A DNA stretch of 64,000 nt from AP-15 sp963702685 (GCA_963702685.1 CAVPDQ010000001.1:1-64000), one strand, 5' to 3'. Counted from the first letter of the stretch, positions 1-7,640 are shown. Notes: generated by a model from the letters alone, not told the origin. Translations and numbers: made by a program.

Positions 1-824
1 GCGCGGCGGCGGCGCAGCTGGCGCAGCGACAAGACGTGCAGCAGGATCGAGCTCGGCACCGCGAAAGCCGGGATCAGGACCGAGGGATAGGTGCCGATCG
101 CGGTGTTGGGGATGCCGGGCGCGATCAGCTGGAACGGCCCCGGCGCGGTCACGAGCCCGATGCCGATGGCGATCGCAAGATCGGCGAGGCCGAAGAGGTT
201 CCAGGCGATTGCCGCCCGGCGTGAATCCGTGCTCCCGGCGGCGAGGCTGTAGGCAACCGGCAACGCGATCAGCCCCGTCGTCACGTCGCCGATGCCGGCG
301 GGCAAGGCAAACATTCCCGGGATCGCACCCTGCGCCCAGCCGACCAGAAACGCGCCGCCGAGCACCCGGTAGACCTGGACCCCGACCAGCCAAGCTGGCG
401 GCATCGCGTCGAGCAGCTGCCCGACCCGCTTCGAGGCCAGCAAAACCGGGACGCCGACGATAACCGGCAGAAAAATTGCCAGCGGCAGCCGCGGCGGAAA
501 ATGATCCGGACGAAACGCGCCGTCGATCGCGCCGCTCCAGATCAGAGACAGCCACAACACATAGGGGACAGCGAGCGCCAGAAAGACGCCGACGCGCCGG
601 CGCGCGGAAAAATCGGTGCGCTCGAGCCCGAGCCACAATCCGAGCGCCAGCGCGATCGGGATGCCGAGCCGCGCCGCCGTGCCCGGCACTCCGCTCGCCC
701 CCAAAGCCGGGAAGGCATAGCTCAGCAGCAGCCACAGCCCGACCAGCGGCATCAGCCACAACAGCGGCTGCCACATCGGCGAGCGGGCGGGCTTTGCAGC
801 GGGATCATACGTGGCGGCGCTCAT
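1..824 (-). CDS. Multi-pass membrane protein, 3' end cut by window edge
   Basis: About 274 codons are visible and the reading frame runs off the left edge of the window with no stop. The product begins MSAATYDPAAKPARSPMWQP and then consists almost entirely of hydrophobic stretches separated by short arginine-bearing loops, so it is an integral membrane protein with roughly seven or eight segments. Examples are the stretches around residues 20-40 and 50-65. The ATG at 824 is preceded by a clear GGGAGG ribosome site. It is transcribed away from the HxlR regulator gene at 945, whose product may control it. I do not recognise the family and no catalytic motif is visible. The reading frame is secure; the function is unknown. 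Confidence 0.8.
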   Translation of the reverse strand, partial: MSAATYDPAAKPARSPMWQPLLWLMPLVGLWLLLSYAFPALGASGVPGTAARLGIPIALALGLWLGLERTDFSARRRVGVFLALAVPYVLWLSLIWSGAIDGAFRPDHFPPRLPLAIFLPVIVGVPVLLASKRVGQLLDAMPPAWLVGVQVYRVLGGAFLVGWAQGAIPGMFALPAGIGDVTTGLIALPVAYSLAAGSTDSRRAAIAWNLFGLADLAIAIGIGLVTAPGPFQLIAPGIPNTAIGTYPSVLIPAFAVPSSILLHVLSLRQLRRRR

Positions 825-944
825 AGATCAGCCTCCCTCGGTAGGTTGATCCCATTATCATAGTAACTATTTATATCAGGAGTCGATATCGAATCGATCA
901 CCCTGCTGTTACCGTGGCTGCCCGGTACGGATGAGGCGGGAGGA
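825..944. promoter_or_regulatory. Divergent promoter region, membrane protein / HxlR regulator
   Basis: This 120-bp gap separates two divergent start codons. It contains the only AT-rich patch nearby, around 850-905, with a TAGTAACTA palindrome at about 860 and a GAT-ATCGAATCGATC stretch. HxlR regulators commonly repress a divergent neighbour from such a site. The operator assignment is inference. Confidence 0.4.
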
Positions 945-1280
945 ATGGCGGCGAACTACGATATGCGGTGTCCGATCGCGCGCACCCTCGACATCGTCGG
1001 CGACAGCTGGACGATCTTGATATTGCGCGACCTCGTCGTTTCCGGGCCGCGGCGGTTTCAGGATTTCGAGCGCTCGCTCGCCGGGGTCAGCCCGAACACG
1101 CTGTCAGCTCGGCTCAAGCGACTCGAGGAGCACGGCATCGTCGAACGCCGCTTTTACGAGCAGCACCCGCCGCGCGCCGAATATGTGCTGACCGAAAAGG
1201 GCGGCGAATTGCGCCCGGTGCTGCGCGCCTTGCTCGATTGGGGCAGCCGCCACACCTGCTGGGCGCCGCCCTCGGGGTGA
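945..1280 (+). CDS. HxlR-family transcriptional regulator
   Basis: This 111-residue protein has the usual HxlR length and layout. A short N-terminus carries one early cysteine (MRCPIARTLDIVGDSWTILI), followed by a winged helix-turn-helix (residues about 15-95) containing the family hallmark SPNTLSARLKRLEEHGIVER and the wing YVLTEKGGELRPVLRAL. Family members sense thiol-reactive compounds, aldehydes or quinones and usually repress a divergent gene. The ATG at 945 has a GGAGGA ribosome site a few bases upstream. The membrane protein gene across the intergenic region is the obvious target candidate. Family assignment is firm; the inducer is unknown. Confidence 0.92.
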   Translation: MAANYDMRCPIARTLDIVGDSWTILILRDLVVSGPRRFQDFERSLAGVSPNTLSARLKRLEEHGIVERRFYEQHPPRAEYVLTEKGGELRPVLRALLDWGSRHTCWAPPSG

Positions 1281-1340
1281 ATCACCGCGTCTTTCGCCAA
1301 GCCGAGCTATAGGCGCAGCCGCCGCAGCAGTTAGACCAAT

Positions 1341-1475
1341 ATCCGATCAGATTGCATCAGCCCGTCAACCCCCTCACCCTTCCCTCTCCCCCAATTGGAG
1401 GAGAGGGTTGCGAAGGGTTGGCGAGGGAACCGAGCCTTACCCGGAGCTGGGTGAGGGGGCTCTTCCTAATCGGAT
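1341..1475. repeat. Large intergenic palindrome (CCCTCACCC / GGGTGAGGG type)
   Basis: The outer arms are ATCCGAT at 1341-1347 and ATCGGAT at 1469-1475. The inner arms are CCCCCTCACCC (about 1369-1379) and GGGTGAGGGGG (1449-1459), with further CT/GA-rich complementarity between them. The element lies between the convergent HxlR and reductase genes. Such palindromes are dispersed intergenic repeats in many alphaproteobacteria, and a relative occurs at 27533-27748. Confidence 0.7.
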
Positions 1476-1481
1476 CATAGC

Positions 1482-1943
1482 TCACCGCACCGGGTCGAGG
1501 ACGACGACCGGGATCTCGCGCTCGGTCTTTTGCTGGTAGTCGGCGTAGGGCGGCCAGAACTCGAGCGCCTTGGTCCACAGCCGCGCCCGCTCCGCGCCGG
1601 TCGCGGTGCGCGCCCGCGCCTTGAGCTTTGCGGTCCCGACCTGCACCTCGACCTCCGGGTTGGCGAGGAGATTGCGATACCAGCCGGGATGCTGCGGCGC
1701 GCCGCCTTTCGACGCGATCACCAGATAGCTGTCGCCGACTTTGCCGTAGAACAGCGGAAAGATGAATTTCTCGCCCGATTTGCGGCCGGTCGTCGTCAGC
1801 AGCAAAGCCGGCACGGTCAGCTCCGGCCGGCCCGGCTGGGCCATCTTGTAGTCGTGCCCGTCGCTGCCGCCGCTTTCGATATAGCGGTTGGCGTGCTCCA
1901 CCATCCACCCCGGCAGGTTCGGCGCAAGCTTGGCTTCGGTCAT
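1482..1943 (-). CDS. Nitroreductase/deazaflavin-dependent reductase family protein (DUF385-like)
   Basis: The protein has 153 residues. It resembles the F420/deazaflavin-dependent split-barrel reductases: a GRKSGE motif (near residue 53), FPLFYGKVGDSYLVIASKGG, HPGWYRNLLANPEVEVQVG and an acidic-basic tail ending in VVLDPVR. Family members bind F420, FMN or heme on a split beta-barrel. The ATG at 1943 is preferred over an upstream start at 2015 because the extra N-terminus is unlike the family and an AAGGAG site lies just upstream. It is divergent from the VOC gene at 2030. The substrate is unknown. Confidence 0.88.
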   Translation of the reverse strand: MTEAKLAPNLPGWMVEHANRYIESGGSDGHDYKMAQPGRPELTVPALLLTTTGRKSGEKFIFPLFYGKVGDSYLVIASKGGAPQHPGWYRNLLANPEVEVQVGTAKLKARARTATGAERARLWTKALEFWPPYADYQQKTEREIPVVVLDPVR

Positions 1944-2029
1944 CCTCGGGCTCCTTCTGATTGCCGAGCCATAGTATAAACCGGGCGGCGGCCGGGCCAG
2001 CATCGCGTGAATCACGGGAAGCAGGGGCG

Positions 2030-2488
2030 ATGACGATCGAGATCAACGGCATGGCCCACGTCGTTCTGACGGTGAGCCGGTTCGACCTCGCCCGCGAGTT
2101 TTACCGCAAGCTCCTGCCGGAGCTCGGCATGACGCCGGTGTTCGACGGCGACAAGCTCTTTTATTGCGTCGGCGCCCGCACCGCGATCGGGATCGAGCCG
2201 TGCGACCCGGCATTTGCCGGCGAGCGCTTTCGGCAAGAGCGCGTCGGCCTCCACCATCTGTGCCTGCGCGCCCGCTCGCGCGCCGATATCGACCGCTGTG
2301 CGGCGCTCCTCAAAGAGATCGGCGCCACGATCGTCCGCGGCCCGCAGGAAGGCCCCTGGGCGCCCGGCTATTACTATGTCCTCTTCGAAGACCCGGACGG
2401 CATCCGGCTCGAAATCTGCTTCGTGCCCGGCGCCGGCCTCTTGGCCCCCGGCGCCGCCTTCAACCCCGATGAAGGCTACCGGGCGTAA
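2030..2488 (+). CDS. VOC family protein (glyoxalase/dioxygenase fold)
   Basis: This 152-residue protein is a vicinal oxygen chelate domain of two beta-alpha-beta-beta-beta units. It starts with MTIEINGMAHVVLTVSRFD. The first metal-ligand candidate is the His in MAHVVL (residue about 9). The second is GLHHLCLRA in the middle, and the C-terminal ligand candidate is the Glu of IRLEIC after the family signature FEDPDGIRLEI. The start at 2030 fits the fold; a longer frame from 1961 would add an unrelated leader. The substrate cannot be read from sequence. Its stop codon abuts the stop of the convergent small gene at 2489. Confidence 0.9.
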   Translation: MTIEINGMAHVVLTVSRFDLAREFYRKLLPELGMTPVFDGDKLFYCVGARTAIGIEPCDPAFAGERFRQERVGLHHLCLRARSRADIDRCAALLKEIGATIVRGPQEGPWAPGYYYVLFEDPDGIRLEICFVPGAGLLAPGAAFNPDEGYRA

Positions 2489-2728
2489 TCAACGCGGCGC
2501 CCCTTTGGGGAGGCTTGCAGGGAATGGAACGCATTGAAATCTGATGGGGGCCAGCATTCCTTGGTGGATTCGCCCGATCCAGCCTATCGCGTAATTACGG
2601 CAGTCGGCTTCCGATTCAAAAAAGCTCTTGCCCGTCATGGACATGCCTCGGGCCCAGGGGCCAGGCCAATCAACCGACTTAGGGGGTGCCACGTAAACCA
2701 AAAGAACAATAATCCACACCATGGACAT
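2489..2728 (-). CDS. Small membrane-anchored protein, unknown function
   Basis: The 79-residue product opens with one hydrophobic helix (MSMVWIIVLLVYVAPP) followed by a short soluble part with two cysteines. The pattern FESEADCRNYAIGW...RFQCVPF resembles small alphaproteobacterial proteins in which an acidic EAxC helix is paired with a second cysteine before a short C-terminus. An AT-rich upstream stretch and a purine-rich ribosome site (GGGACCGAGGGC) support translation. A start two codons later is also possible. Its stop is back to back with the VOC gene stop. Probably real, function unknown. Confidence 0.6.
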   Translation of the reverse strand: MSMVWIIVLLVYVAPPKSVDWPGPWARGMSMTGKSFFESEADCRNYAIGWIGRIHQGMLAPIRFQCVPFPASLPKGAPR

Positions 2729-2787
2729 GCCCTCGGTCCCTTAATTTTATTGTTCCTGTTATCTTATTGAATATCTTGATAAAACGT

Positions 2788-2864
2788 GTAGGGCGGATGA
2801 GCGGAGCGTAATCCGCCGTGATTGGCGGAAGGCCCCCGGCTTTCGCCGGGGTTTTCCGCCCTAC
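2788..2864. repeat. REP element A (palindromic)
   Basis: The outer arms GTAGGGCGGA (2788-2797) and TCCGCCCTAC (2855-2864) are perfect 10-bp inverted repeats. Inside are GCGGAGCGTAATCCGCC and a CCCCGGC...GCCGGGG hairpin. It shares its head with the elements at 5270 and 5843, which flank the RAYT gene, so all three belong to one REP family. Confidence 0.85.
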
Positions 2865-2872
2865 GGGTCGGC

Positions 2873-3635
2873 TTATTGCGCGGCGGCGCGCATCGGGACG
2901 TGTGCTTTCAAAAAGCTGCGCACGCGGGCGATCGTGCGCTGCCTCAGGTCTTCGGGCTCGCGCCACGGGAAGACGGTGATCTCGGCGTTCGGCGCCAAGG
3001 ACGCCACATCGATCGAGGTTTGCAGCGGATGCGCCGGCGTGTCGTCGGGCAATACCAGGATCGGGGTGCGGCAATTCTTGATAAAGTCGCGCGGCACGCT
3101 GTAGAGGAAATCGGGCTGCACCCGATAGAGGTTGTGCAAGTATTGCTCGACCTGCGCCATCGTAAGGTCGGGCCGCTTGGGCAGCAATTCGGGCGCCCAG
3201 ACATCCTTGCCGGAATCGTGCATGTAGTCCGGCAGCTCCGGCCGATGGCCGACGGTCTGGCAGAAGACCGCGGCGACGACGCGGCCGGGTGCGCGCTGCA
3301 ACAGCTTGCCGGCAAAGCAGCCGCCGATGCAGTAGCCCATGTAAAAGAACTCGCGGTGGCCCAGATGGTCCATCAGCCCGAGCTGGTCGTCGGCAAACGC
3401 CTCCCACGGGTCGCCCCCTGGGATCGGGCCGGTCGACTCGCCGCCATTGGCGTTCCTCTGGTCCATCGTGATGCAGCGGAAATCGTTCTTGAACGCCTCG
3501 GGCGCGTTGACGACCGCGGTCGGCCAGTTGCTGACGCGCGAGTTCAAGCCGCCGCCGGGGGTGACGAGGAGCGGGAAGCCGGAGCCGGTTTCCTCGTAGC
3601 GGATGCGAACATTGCCTTTTTCGATAAAATGGCAT
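2873..3635 (-). pseudogene. Alpha/beta hydrolase, group A copy 2, frameshifted at codon 4-5
   Basis: Closely related to the intact gene at 6058-6819 over its whole length (about 253 residues), including the nucleophile elbow GYCIGG, the LPDD acid region and the PMRAAAQ C-terminus. Compared with that copy it carries one extra base near 3624, in the context TCGATAAAA instead of TCGTAAAA. As a result the natural ATG at 3635 leads into the wrong frame. Translation could resume only from a TTG at 3547, which would delete the first strand and oxyanion-loop region. It is the last gene of the hydrolase array, followed by REP element A. Either a young pseudogene or an assembly error. Confidence 0.82.
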
Positions 3636-3649
3636 CGGGTTTTTCCTCT

Positions 3650-4434
3650 TTACTGGGCGGCGGCCGCCAAGGGTTGCTGCGCGCGCAGGGCGGGCTGGTT
3701 CGCGTGCAGGAAGGTGCCGATATGGCGCAGCGCGAGCTGGATCTGCTCCGGGTTCGCCTTCCACGGATAGAGGCTGACCTGCGCGTTGGGTGCGAGATGC
3801 GCTGTTTCCATCGCGACCGCATAGGGATGCGCCGCCACGTCGTCGGGCAGGACCAGGACCGGTGTCTTGCAGTGGCGCACGAAGTCGCGGCTTACGGTAA
3901 AGACGAAATCGGCGTTGGTGCGATACATCTTTTCGAGAAAGGCGCCGGCCTGCGCCATCGTGATGTCGGGGCGCCGCTCGCACAGCGCCCGGCGCCCAGC
4001 CCTTGATGTTGTTCTGGTAAAAGAGGTCGGGCATCGTCGGCCGGAACCCCGAAGGCTGGGTCAGGACGCCGGCGACGACGCGGCCGGGGGCGCGCTTCAG
4101 CAGGTTCCAGATAAACGGGCCGCCGATGCAAAAGCCGAGCACCATGAACTCGCGGATGCCGAGATGGTCCATCAGCCCGATATGGTCGTCGGTGTAGGCG
4201 TCCCACGGCCGGTCGGCTTCGAGCGGTCCCGCTGACTGGCCGCCATTGGCGTTGCGCAGATCGGCCGCGATCACGCGGTATCCGCCCTTGAATTCGTCGA
4301 GCGGGTTGAACGGGTGGTTCGCCAGCCCGGCGACCGTCGAATTGAGCCCGCCGCCCGGTATCACCATCAGCGGAAAACCGGAGCCGCCTCTCCTCGTAAT
4401 GGATGCGGACCTGGCCTTTTTCATAGAACGGCAT
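3650..4434 (-). pseudogene. Alpha/beta hydrolase, group B copy 2, two frameshifts
   Basis: This matches the intact neighbour at 4471-5253 almost residue for residue but needs two frame corrections. One extra base lies at about 4388-4393, just after the opening MPFYEKGQVRIHYEE. A second lies in a CCC run at 3988-3990, which would restore ALCERRPDITMAQ. Corrected, the protein would have 260 residues with GFCIGG as nucleophile elbow and a QQPLAAAAQ tail. It starts 36 bp downstream of copy 3 and ends 15 bp before copy 1, so the three would be co-transcribed. Both lesions are single inserted bases in an otherwise conserved gene, so sequencing error must be excluded. Confidence 0.82.
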
Positions 4435-4470
4435 GGGGTTTCTCCTCGCTAAATCTTGGCGGACCCGGCG

Positions 4471-5253
4471 CTATTGCGCCGCCGCCGCCAGCGGTTGCGC
4501 CGCCGCGGCCGGGCGGTTGTCCCTGAGGAAGCCGCGCACGTGGCGGAGCGCGATCTCGATCTGCTTCGGGTTCGCCTTCCACGGGTAGAGGCTGACCTGC
4601 GCGTTCGGCGCGAGATAGACGCTCTCCATCGCGACGACGTAGGGATGGCCGGGCACGTCGTCCGGCAGCACCAGGATGGGTGTCTGGCAGCTGCGCACAA
4701 AATCGCGGCTGACGGTGTAGACGAAATCGGCGCGCTCGCCGGTGTACATGTTCTTCAGGAACGCGTCGACCTGAGCCAGCGTGATGTCGGGCCGGCGTTG
4801 GCACAATTCCGGAGCCCAGCCCTTCATGTTGTTGTTGTAGGAGAGATTGGGCATCTCGTGGCGATAGCCGCTCGGCTGCACCGGCACCGCCGCGACGACG
4901 CGGTCGCCGGCCCGCTTCAAGAGGTTCCAGATAAACGGCCCGCCGATGCAAAAGCCCATGACCATGAACCGGCGGTGGCCCAGGTGGTCCATCAGCCCGA
5001 TATGGTCGTCGGTATAGGCGTCCCACGCCCGCTCGGTCTCCAGCGGGCCGGTCGATTGACCGCCCTTGGCGTTGCGCAAATCGGCCGCGATGACGCGGCA
5101 TTCGCCCTTGAATTCATCGAGCGGGTTGAACGGGTGGCTGGCGAGCCCGGCGACCGTCGAGTTCAACCCGCCGCCGGGAATGACCAGCAGCGGAAAGCCC
5201 GAGCCGGCTTCTTCATAATGAATGCGGACCTGGCCTTTTTCGTAAAGCGGCAT
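4471..5253 (-). CDS. Alpha/beta hydrolase, group B copy 1 (intact)
   Basis: This is a 260-residue alpha/beta-hydrolase fold protein. The oxyanion region is PLLVIPGGGLNS (residues about 21-32), the nucleophile elbow is GFCIGG (about 100-105, cysteine at the nucleophile position as in dienelactone hydrolase), and the acid region is ILVLPDDVPGHPY. The usual catalytic GxGH loop near the C-terminus is missing: the strand NAQVSLYPW runs directly into a helix. A conserved His after the LPDD motif (GHP) is the only obvious substitute. The ATG at 5253 has a GAGGAG ribosome site. The substrate is unknown. It is first of three closely spaced minus-strand copies. Confidence 0.9.
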   Translation of the reverse strand: MPLYEKGQVRIHYEEAGSGFPLLVIPGGGLNSTVAGLASHPFNPLDEFKGECRVIAADLRNAKGGQSTGPLETERAWDAYTDDHIGLMDHLGHRRFMVMGFCIGGPFIWNLLKRAGDRVVAAVPVQPSGYRHEMPNLSYNNNMKGWAPELCQRRPDITLAQVDAFLKNMYTGERADFVYTVSRDFVRSCQTPILVLPDDVPGHPYVVAMESVYLAPNAQVSLYPWKANPKQIEIALRHVRGFLRDNRPAAAAQPLAAAAQ

Positions 5254-5269
5254 GGCGTTTTCTCCTCGG

Positions 5270-5300
5270 GTAGGGCGGAAAAGCGGAGCGCATTCCGCCC
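5270..5300. repeat. REP element B, upstream of RAYT gene
   Basis: GTAGGGCGGA followed by AAAGCGGAGCGCATTCCGCCC is the head half of the REP family seen at 2788 and 5843. It ends 11 bp before the RAYT start codon. It lacks the distal arm. Confidence 0.8.
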
Positions 5301-5311
5301 ATATTCCCACG

Positions 5312-5866
5312 ATGCCGGATTATCGCCGCAATCGGGTTCCGGGCGGAACCTTCTTCTTCACGGTAAACCTGCTCGACCGCCGGTCCGACCTGCTGGTGCG
5401 GCGGATCGATTTGTTGCGCGACGCGGTTCGTCGGGTCCGCGCCCGCAGGCCCTTTCAGATCGACGCGTGGGTCGTCCTCCCCGACCACATGCATTGCCTG
5501 TGGACCTTGCCCGAGGGCGACTCGGATTTTCCCGGCCGGTGGCGCGCGATAAAGATCGGTTTTGTGAAAGGGCTGCCCGCGGGCGAGCCTCGGTCGGCGG
5601 TCATGAGCCTCCGCGGCGAGCGCGGCATTTGGCAGCGCCGCTACTGGGAACACACAATCCGCGATGATCGTGACTTCGCGGCGCACATGGATTACATCCA
5701 TTTCAACCCGGTCAAGCACGGTTTCGTCGACCACCCGTCAGATTGGCCGTATTCCTCGTTTCGACGATGCGTAGAGGCTGGGCTGTATCCCGTCGAGTGG
5801 CGGGAGCCCGAAGACGAGCCGCCGGAAACGGGTGAGCGTTTGGTAGGGCGGATGAGCGGAGCGTAA
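5312..5866 (+). CDS. REP-associated tyrosine transposase (RAYT, Y1/HUH family)
   Basis: This 184-residue single-domain HUH nuclease nicks and joins single-stranded REP palindromes. The HUH histidines are in LPDHMHCLW (about residues 59 and 61) and the nucleophile tyrosine is in MDYIHFNPVKHG (about residue 128), both characteristic of the family. The ATG at 5312 follows REP element B by 11 bp. The C-terminal codons, RMSGA and the TAA stop, are supplied by the first bases of REP element C. This REP-gene-REP layout is typical of RAYTs, which are vertically inherited more often than IS elements. It sits on the opposite strand within the hydrolase array. Confidence 0.93.
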   Translation: MPDYRRNRVPGGTFFFTVNLLDRRSDLLVRRIDLLRDAVRRVRARRPFQIDAWVVLPDHMHCLWTLPEGDSDFPGRWRAIKIGFVKGLPAGEPRSAVMSLRGERGIWQRRYWEHTIRDDRDFAAHMDYIHFNPVKHGFVDHPSDWPYSSFRRCVEAGLYPVEWREPEDEPPETGERLVGRMSGA

Positions 5867-5935
5867 TCCGCCGTAGTTGGCGGAAGGCGCTGCCCAGCGG
5901 GTCAAGCCCGCGGGCTAAAGGCTTTTCCGCCCTAC
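5843..5935. repeat. REP element C, overlapping the RAYT stop codon
   Basis: GTAGGGCGGA (from 5843) and TCCGCCCTAC (5926-5935) form the outer arms, as in element A. The interior holds CGGGTCAAGCCCG. The RAYT reading frame ends inside this element at 5866. Confidence 0.85.
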
Positions 5936-5948
5936 GACTTTCCCAGCC

Positions 5949-6032
5949 CCTTGACCGGGCTCGACCCGGTCACCCACGTCTTAAAGCGCGCAAAGAGAAG
6001 GCGTGGATGCCCGGCTCAAGGCCGGGCACGGG
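5949..6032. repeat. Intergenic palindrome (ACCGGGCTCGACCCGGT / GCCCGGCTCAAGGCCGGGC type)
   Basis: Two GC-rich hairpins flank an inverted ACCCACGTCTT / AGGCGTGGAT core. It is related in plan to the element at 19626-19714, where the arms read CCGGACTTGATCCGG and GGCCGGATCAAGTCCGGCC. It lies between REP C and the stop of the hydrolase at 6058. Confidence 0.6.
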
Positions 6033-6057
6033 AAATCATCGGGGATCGCAGACGGCA

Positions 6058-6819
6058 TTATTGCGCCGCCGCCCTCATCGGGACGTGCGCCTTCAAGAAG
6101 CTGCGCACCTTGTTGATCACGCGCTGCCGCAATTCCTCCGGCTCCCGCCACGGGAAGACCGTGATCTCGGCGTTGGGTGAGAGCGAGGCGACGTCGATCG
6201 AGGTCTGGAGCGGGTGCGACGGCGTGTCGTCGGGCAACACCAGGATCGGGGTGCGGCAATTCTTGATGAAGTCGCGCGGCACGCTGTAGAGGAAATCGGG
6301 CTGCGCGCGCCAAAGGCTCTTGAAATACTTGTCGATATTGTCCTGCGACACCTCGGGGCGGCGCTTCTTGAAATCGCCGAGCCAGTTGTCGGTGCTGTGC
6401 CGGTGCATGACATCCGGGTCCTCCGGCCGGTGGCCGACGCTCTGGCAGAAGACGGCGGCGACGACGCGCTGGGGTGCGCGCTGCAACAGCTTCCCGGCAA
6501 AGCAGCCGCCGATGCAGTAGCCCATATAAAAGAACTCGCGGTGGCCGAGATGGTCCATCAGCCCGAGCTGGTCGTCGGCAAACGCGTCCCAGGCATTTTC
6601 GGTCGGGACCGGTCCCGCCAACTCGCCGCCATTGGCGTTCCGCTGGTCCATCGTGATGCAATGGAAGTCGCCCTTGAACGCTTCCATCGCGTTGATGACC
6701 GCATTCGGCCAGTTGCTGACCCGCGAGTTCAAGCCGCCGCCGGGGGTGACGAGGAGCGGGAAGCCGGAGCCGGTTTCCTCGTAGCGGATGCGGACATTGC
6801 CTTTTTCGTAAAACGGCAT
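6058..6819 (-). CDS. Alpha/beta hydrolase, group A copy 1 (intact)
   Basis: This 253-residue alpha/beta hydrolase is the intact partner of the frameshifted copy at 2873. It shows PLLVTPGGGLNS near residue 21, nucleophile elbow GYCIGG (100-105, Cys102), and acid motif ILVLPDDTPSHP (Asp197/198, His202). As in group B the C-terminal GxGH loop is absent, and no histidine lies between residues 203 and 244. The ATG at 6819 is chosen because MPFYEKGNVR aligns with the other copies; upstream in-frame codons read as non-coding. It is the most upstream member of the array, separated from the other three by the RAYT segment. Substrate unknown. Confidence 0.9.
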   Translation of the reverse strand: MPFYEKGNVRIRYEETGSGFPLLVTPGGGLNSRVSNWPNAVINAMEAFKGDFHCITMDQRNANGGELAGPVPTENAWDAFADDQLGLMDHLGHREFFYMGYCIGGCFAGKLLQRAPQRVVAAVFCQSVGHRPEDPDVMHRHSTDNWLGDFKKRRPEVSQDNIDKYFKSLWRAQPDFLYSVPRDFIKNCRTPILVLPDDTPSHPLQTSIDVASLSPNAEITVFPWREPEELRQRVINKVRSFLKAHVPMRAAAQ

Positions 6820-6985
6820 GGCAGTCTCTCCCTCGACGGTATGATCGGATCGGCGCGCGACGCGACCGGCCGCGCTTTTGGATTTGAAGAGTTCAGCCCA
6901 ATTTTCGCCTCGGCTCAACCCCGTTGCGGCTCTTGTGGGTGCCGGGCTCCTCTTTCGCGGCGCGGCTGGAACCGGGCGGGGCTAA

Positions 6986-7014
6986 TTGACACACGCCGAC
7001 CGTGTGCTGATATG
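6986..7014 (+). promoter_or_regulatory. Candidate vapB promoter with operator in the spacer
   Basis: A perfect TTGACA -35 hexamer (6986-6991) is followed at suitable distance by GATATG/TATGGA (7009-7016). The spacer holds the inverted repeat CACACG-ccgac-CGTGTG (6990-7006). A palindrome placed there fits autorepression by an AbrB-type antitoxin. Inference from sequence only. Confidence 0.55.
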
Positions 7015-7045
7015 GAGCCATCGGTCAGGCGGAGAGGAGCGTGTG

Positions 7046-7294
7046 ATGGCCTCGTGGGTGCGGATCAATCAGCAGGGCCGGATCGTGATCCCGGCAGAAT
7101 GCCGCGCCGCCGCCGGGCTGAAGCCGGGCGACGAATTGCTGATCGAGGCGGTGGGCGAAGGCGAATTGCGGCTGCGCACCAGGGAGCAGGCGATCAGGGA
7201 AGCGCAGGCTATCGTGGCGCGATATGCGCCGAAGGGCCGCGATCTGGTGCAGGAGCTGATCGACGAACGCCGCGCCGAGGCGGCGCGTGAATGA
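7046..7294 (+). CDS. vapB: AbrB/MazE-fold antitoxin (VapB type)
   Basis: This 82-residue protein has an N-terminal swapped-hairpin AbrB domain (VRINQQGRIVIPAECRAAAG, LKPGDELLIEA, residues about 4-50). Its charged helical C-terminus (REAQAIVARYAPKGRDLVQEL) would embrace the toxin. The ATG at 7046 has a GGAGAGGAGC ribosome site. The gene ends by overlapping the GTG start of the vapC remnant at 7287, the usual translational coupling of such operons. The partner toxin is disrupted, so this appears to be an orphan antitoxin that may still repress its promoter or neutralise a related toxin elsewhere. Confidence 0.88.
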   Translation: MASWVRINQQGRIVIPAECRAAAGLKPGDELLIEAVGEGELRLRTREQAIREAQAIVARYAPKGRDLVQELIDERRAEAARE

Positions 7295-7640
7295 TACCGA
7301 GGTCGTCGTCGATGCCTCGGCGGTGATCGCGCTTTTGGTTGGCGGAGCCGATCACCCATCTTCGACCCACGCCGGATCGCCGGCGCCTCGATCAGCACCG
7401 TGAACCTGGCGGAGGTGCTGGCACGCCTGCAAGAGATCGGAATGTCCGAGAGCGGCGCTTTCGATGCCGGCCGGAGGCTGGATCTGCGAATCGTCGCCTT
7501 CGACGAGCCGCAGGCCCACGGGGCCGCGCGCTTGCGCGCCTCGACCCGGCAGCCGGGCTGTGGCTCGGCACTGCGCCGATGTCTGATTTGTGGGACGCCG
7601 AGCGTGCCGTGCCGGAGGATGCGGTGCGCACCGCTTGACC
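7287..7640 (+). pseudogene. VapC (PIN-domain) toxin remnant
   Basis: The opening GTG frame gives the PIN-domain start TEVVVDASAVIALLVG, with the first catalytic aspartate in VVVDASA. The frame is then lost near 7335-7360. A second frame supplies RIAGASISTVNLAEVLARLQ and RRLDLRIVAFDEPQAHGAARLRAS, the middle of a PIN domain. After about 7550 the frame is lost again and the GDRACLALA region with later acidic residues can be traced only in fragments (CLICGTPSVP). At least two indels are needed to rebuild it, so it should be inactive. Start overlaps the vapB stop. Confidence 0.78.

Noticed and set aside
2822..4006. Long plus-strand open frame (394 codons) opposite the hydrolase genes
   Set aside because: It mirrors the minus-strand hydrolases and shows low-complexity Arg/Gly/Ala composition with no domain. 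The same shadow appears opposite the paralogue copies.
5213..5734. Minus-strand frame opposite the RAYT gene
   Set aside because: The plus frame has the HUH and tyrosine motifs; the antisense has no recognisable domain.
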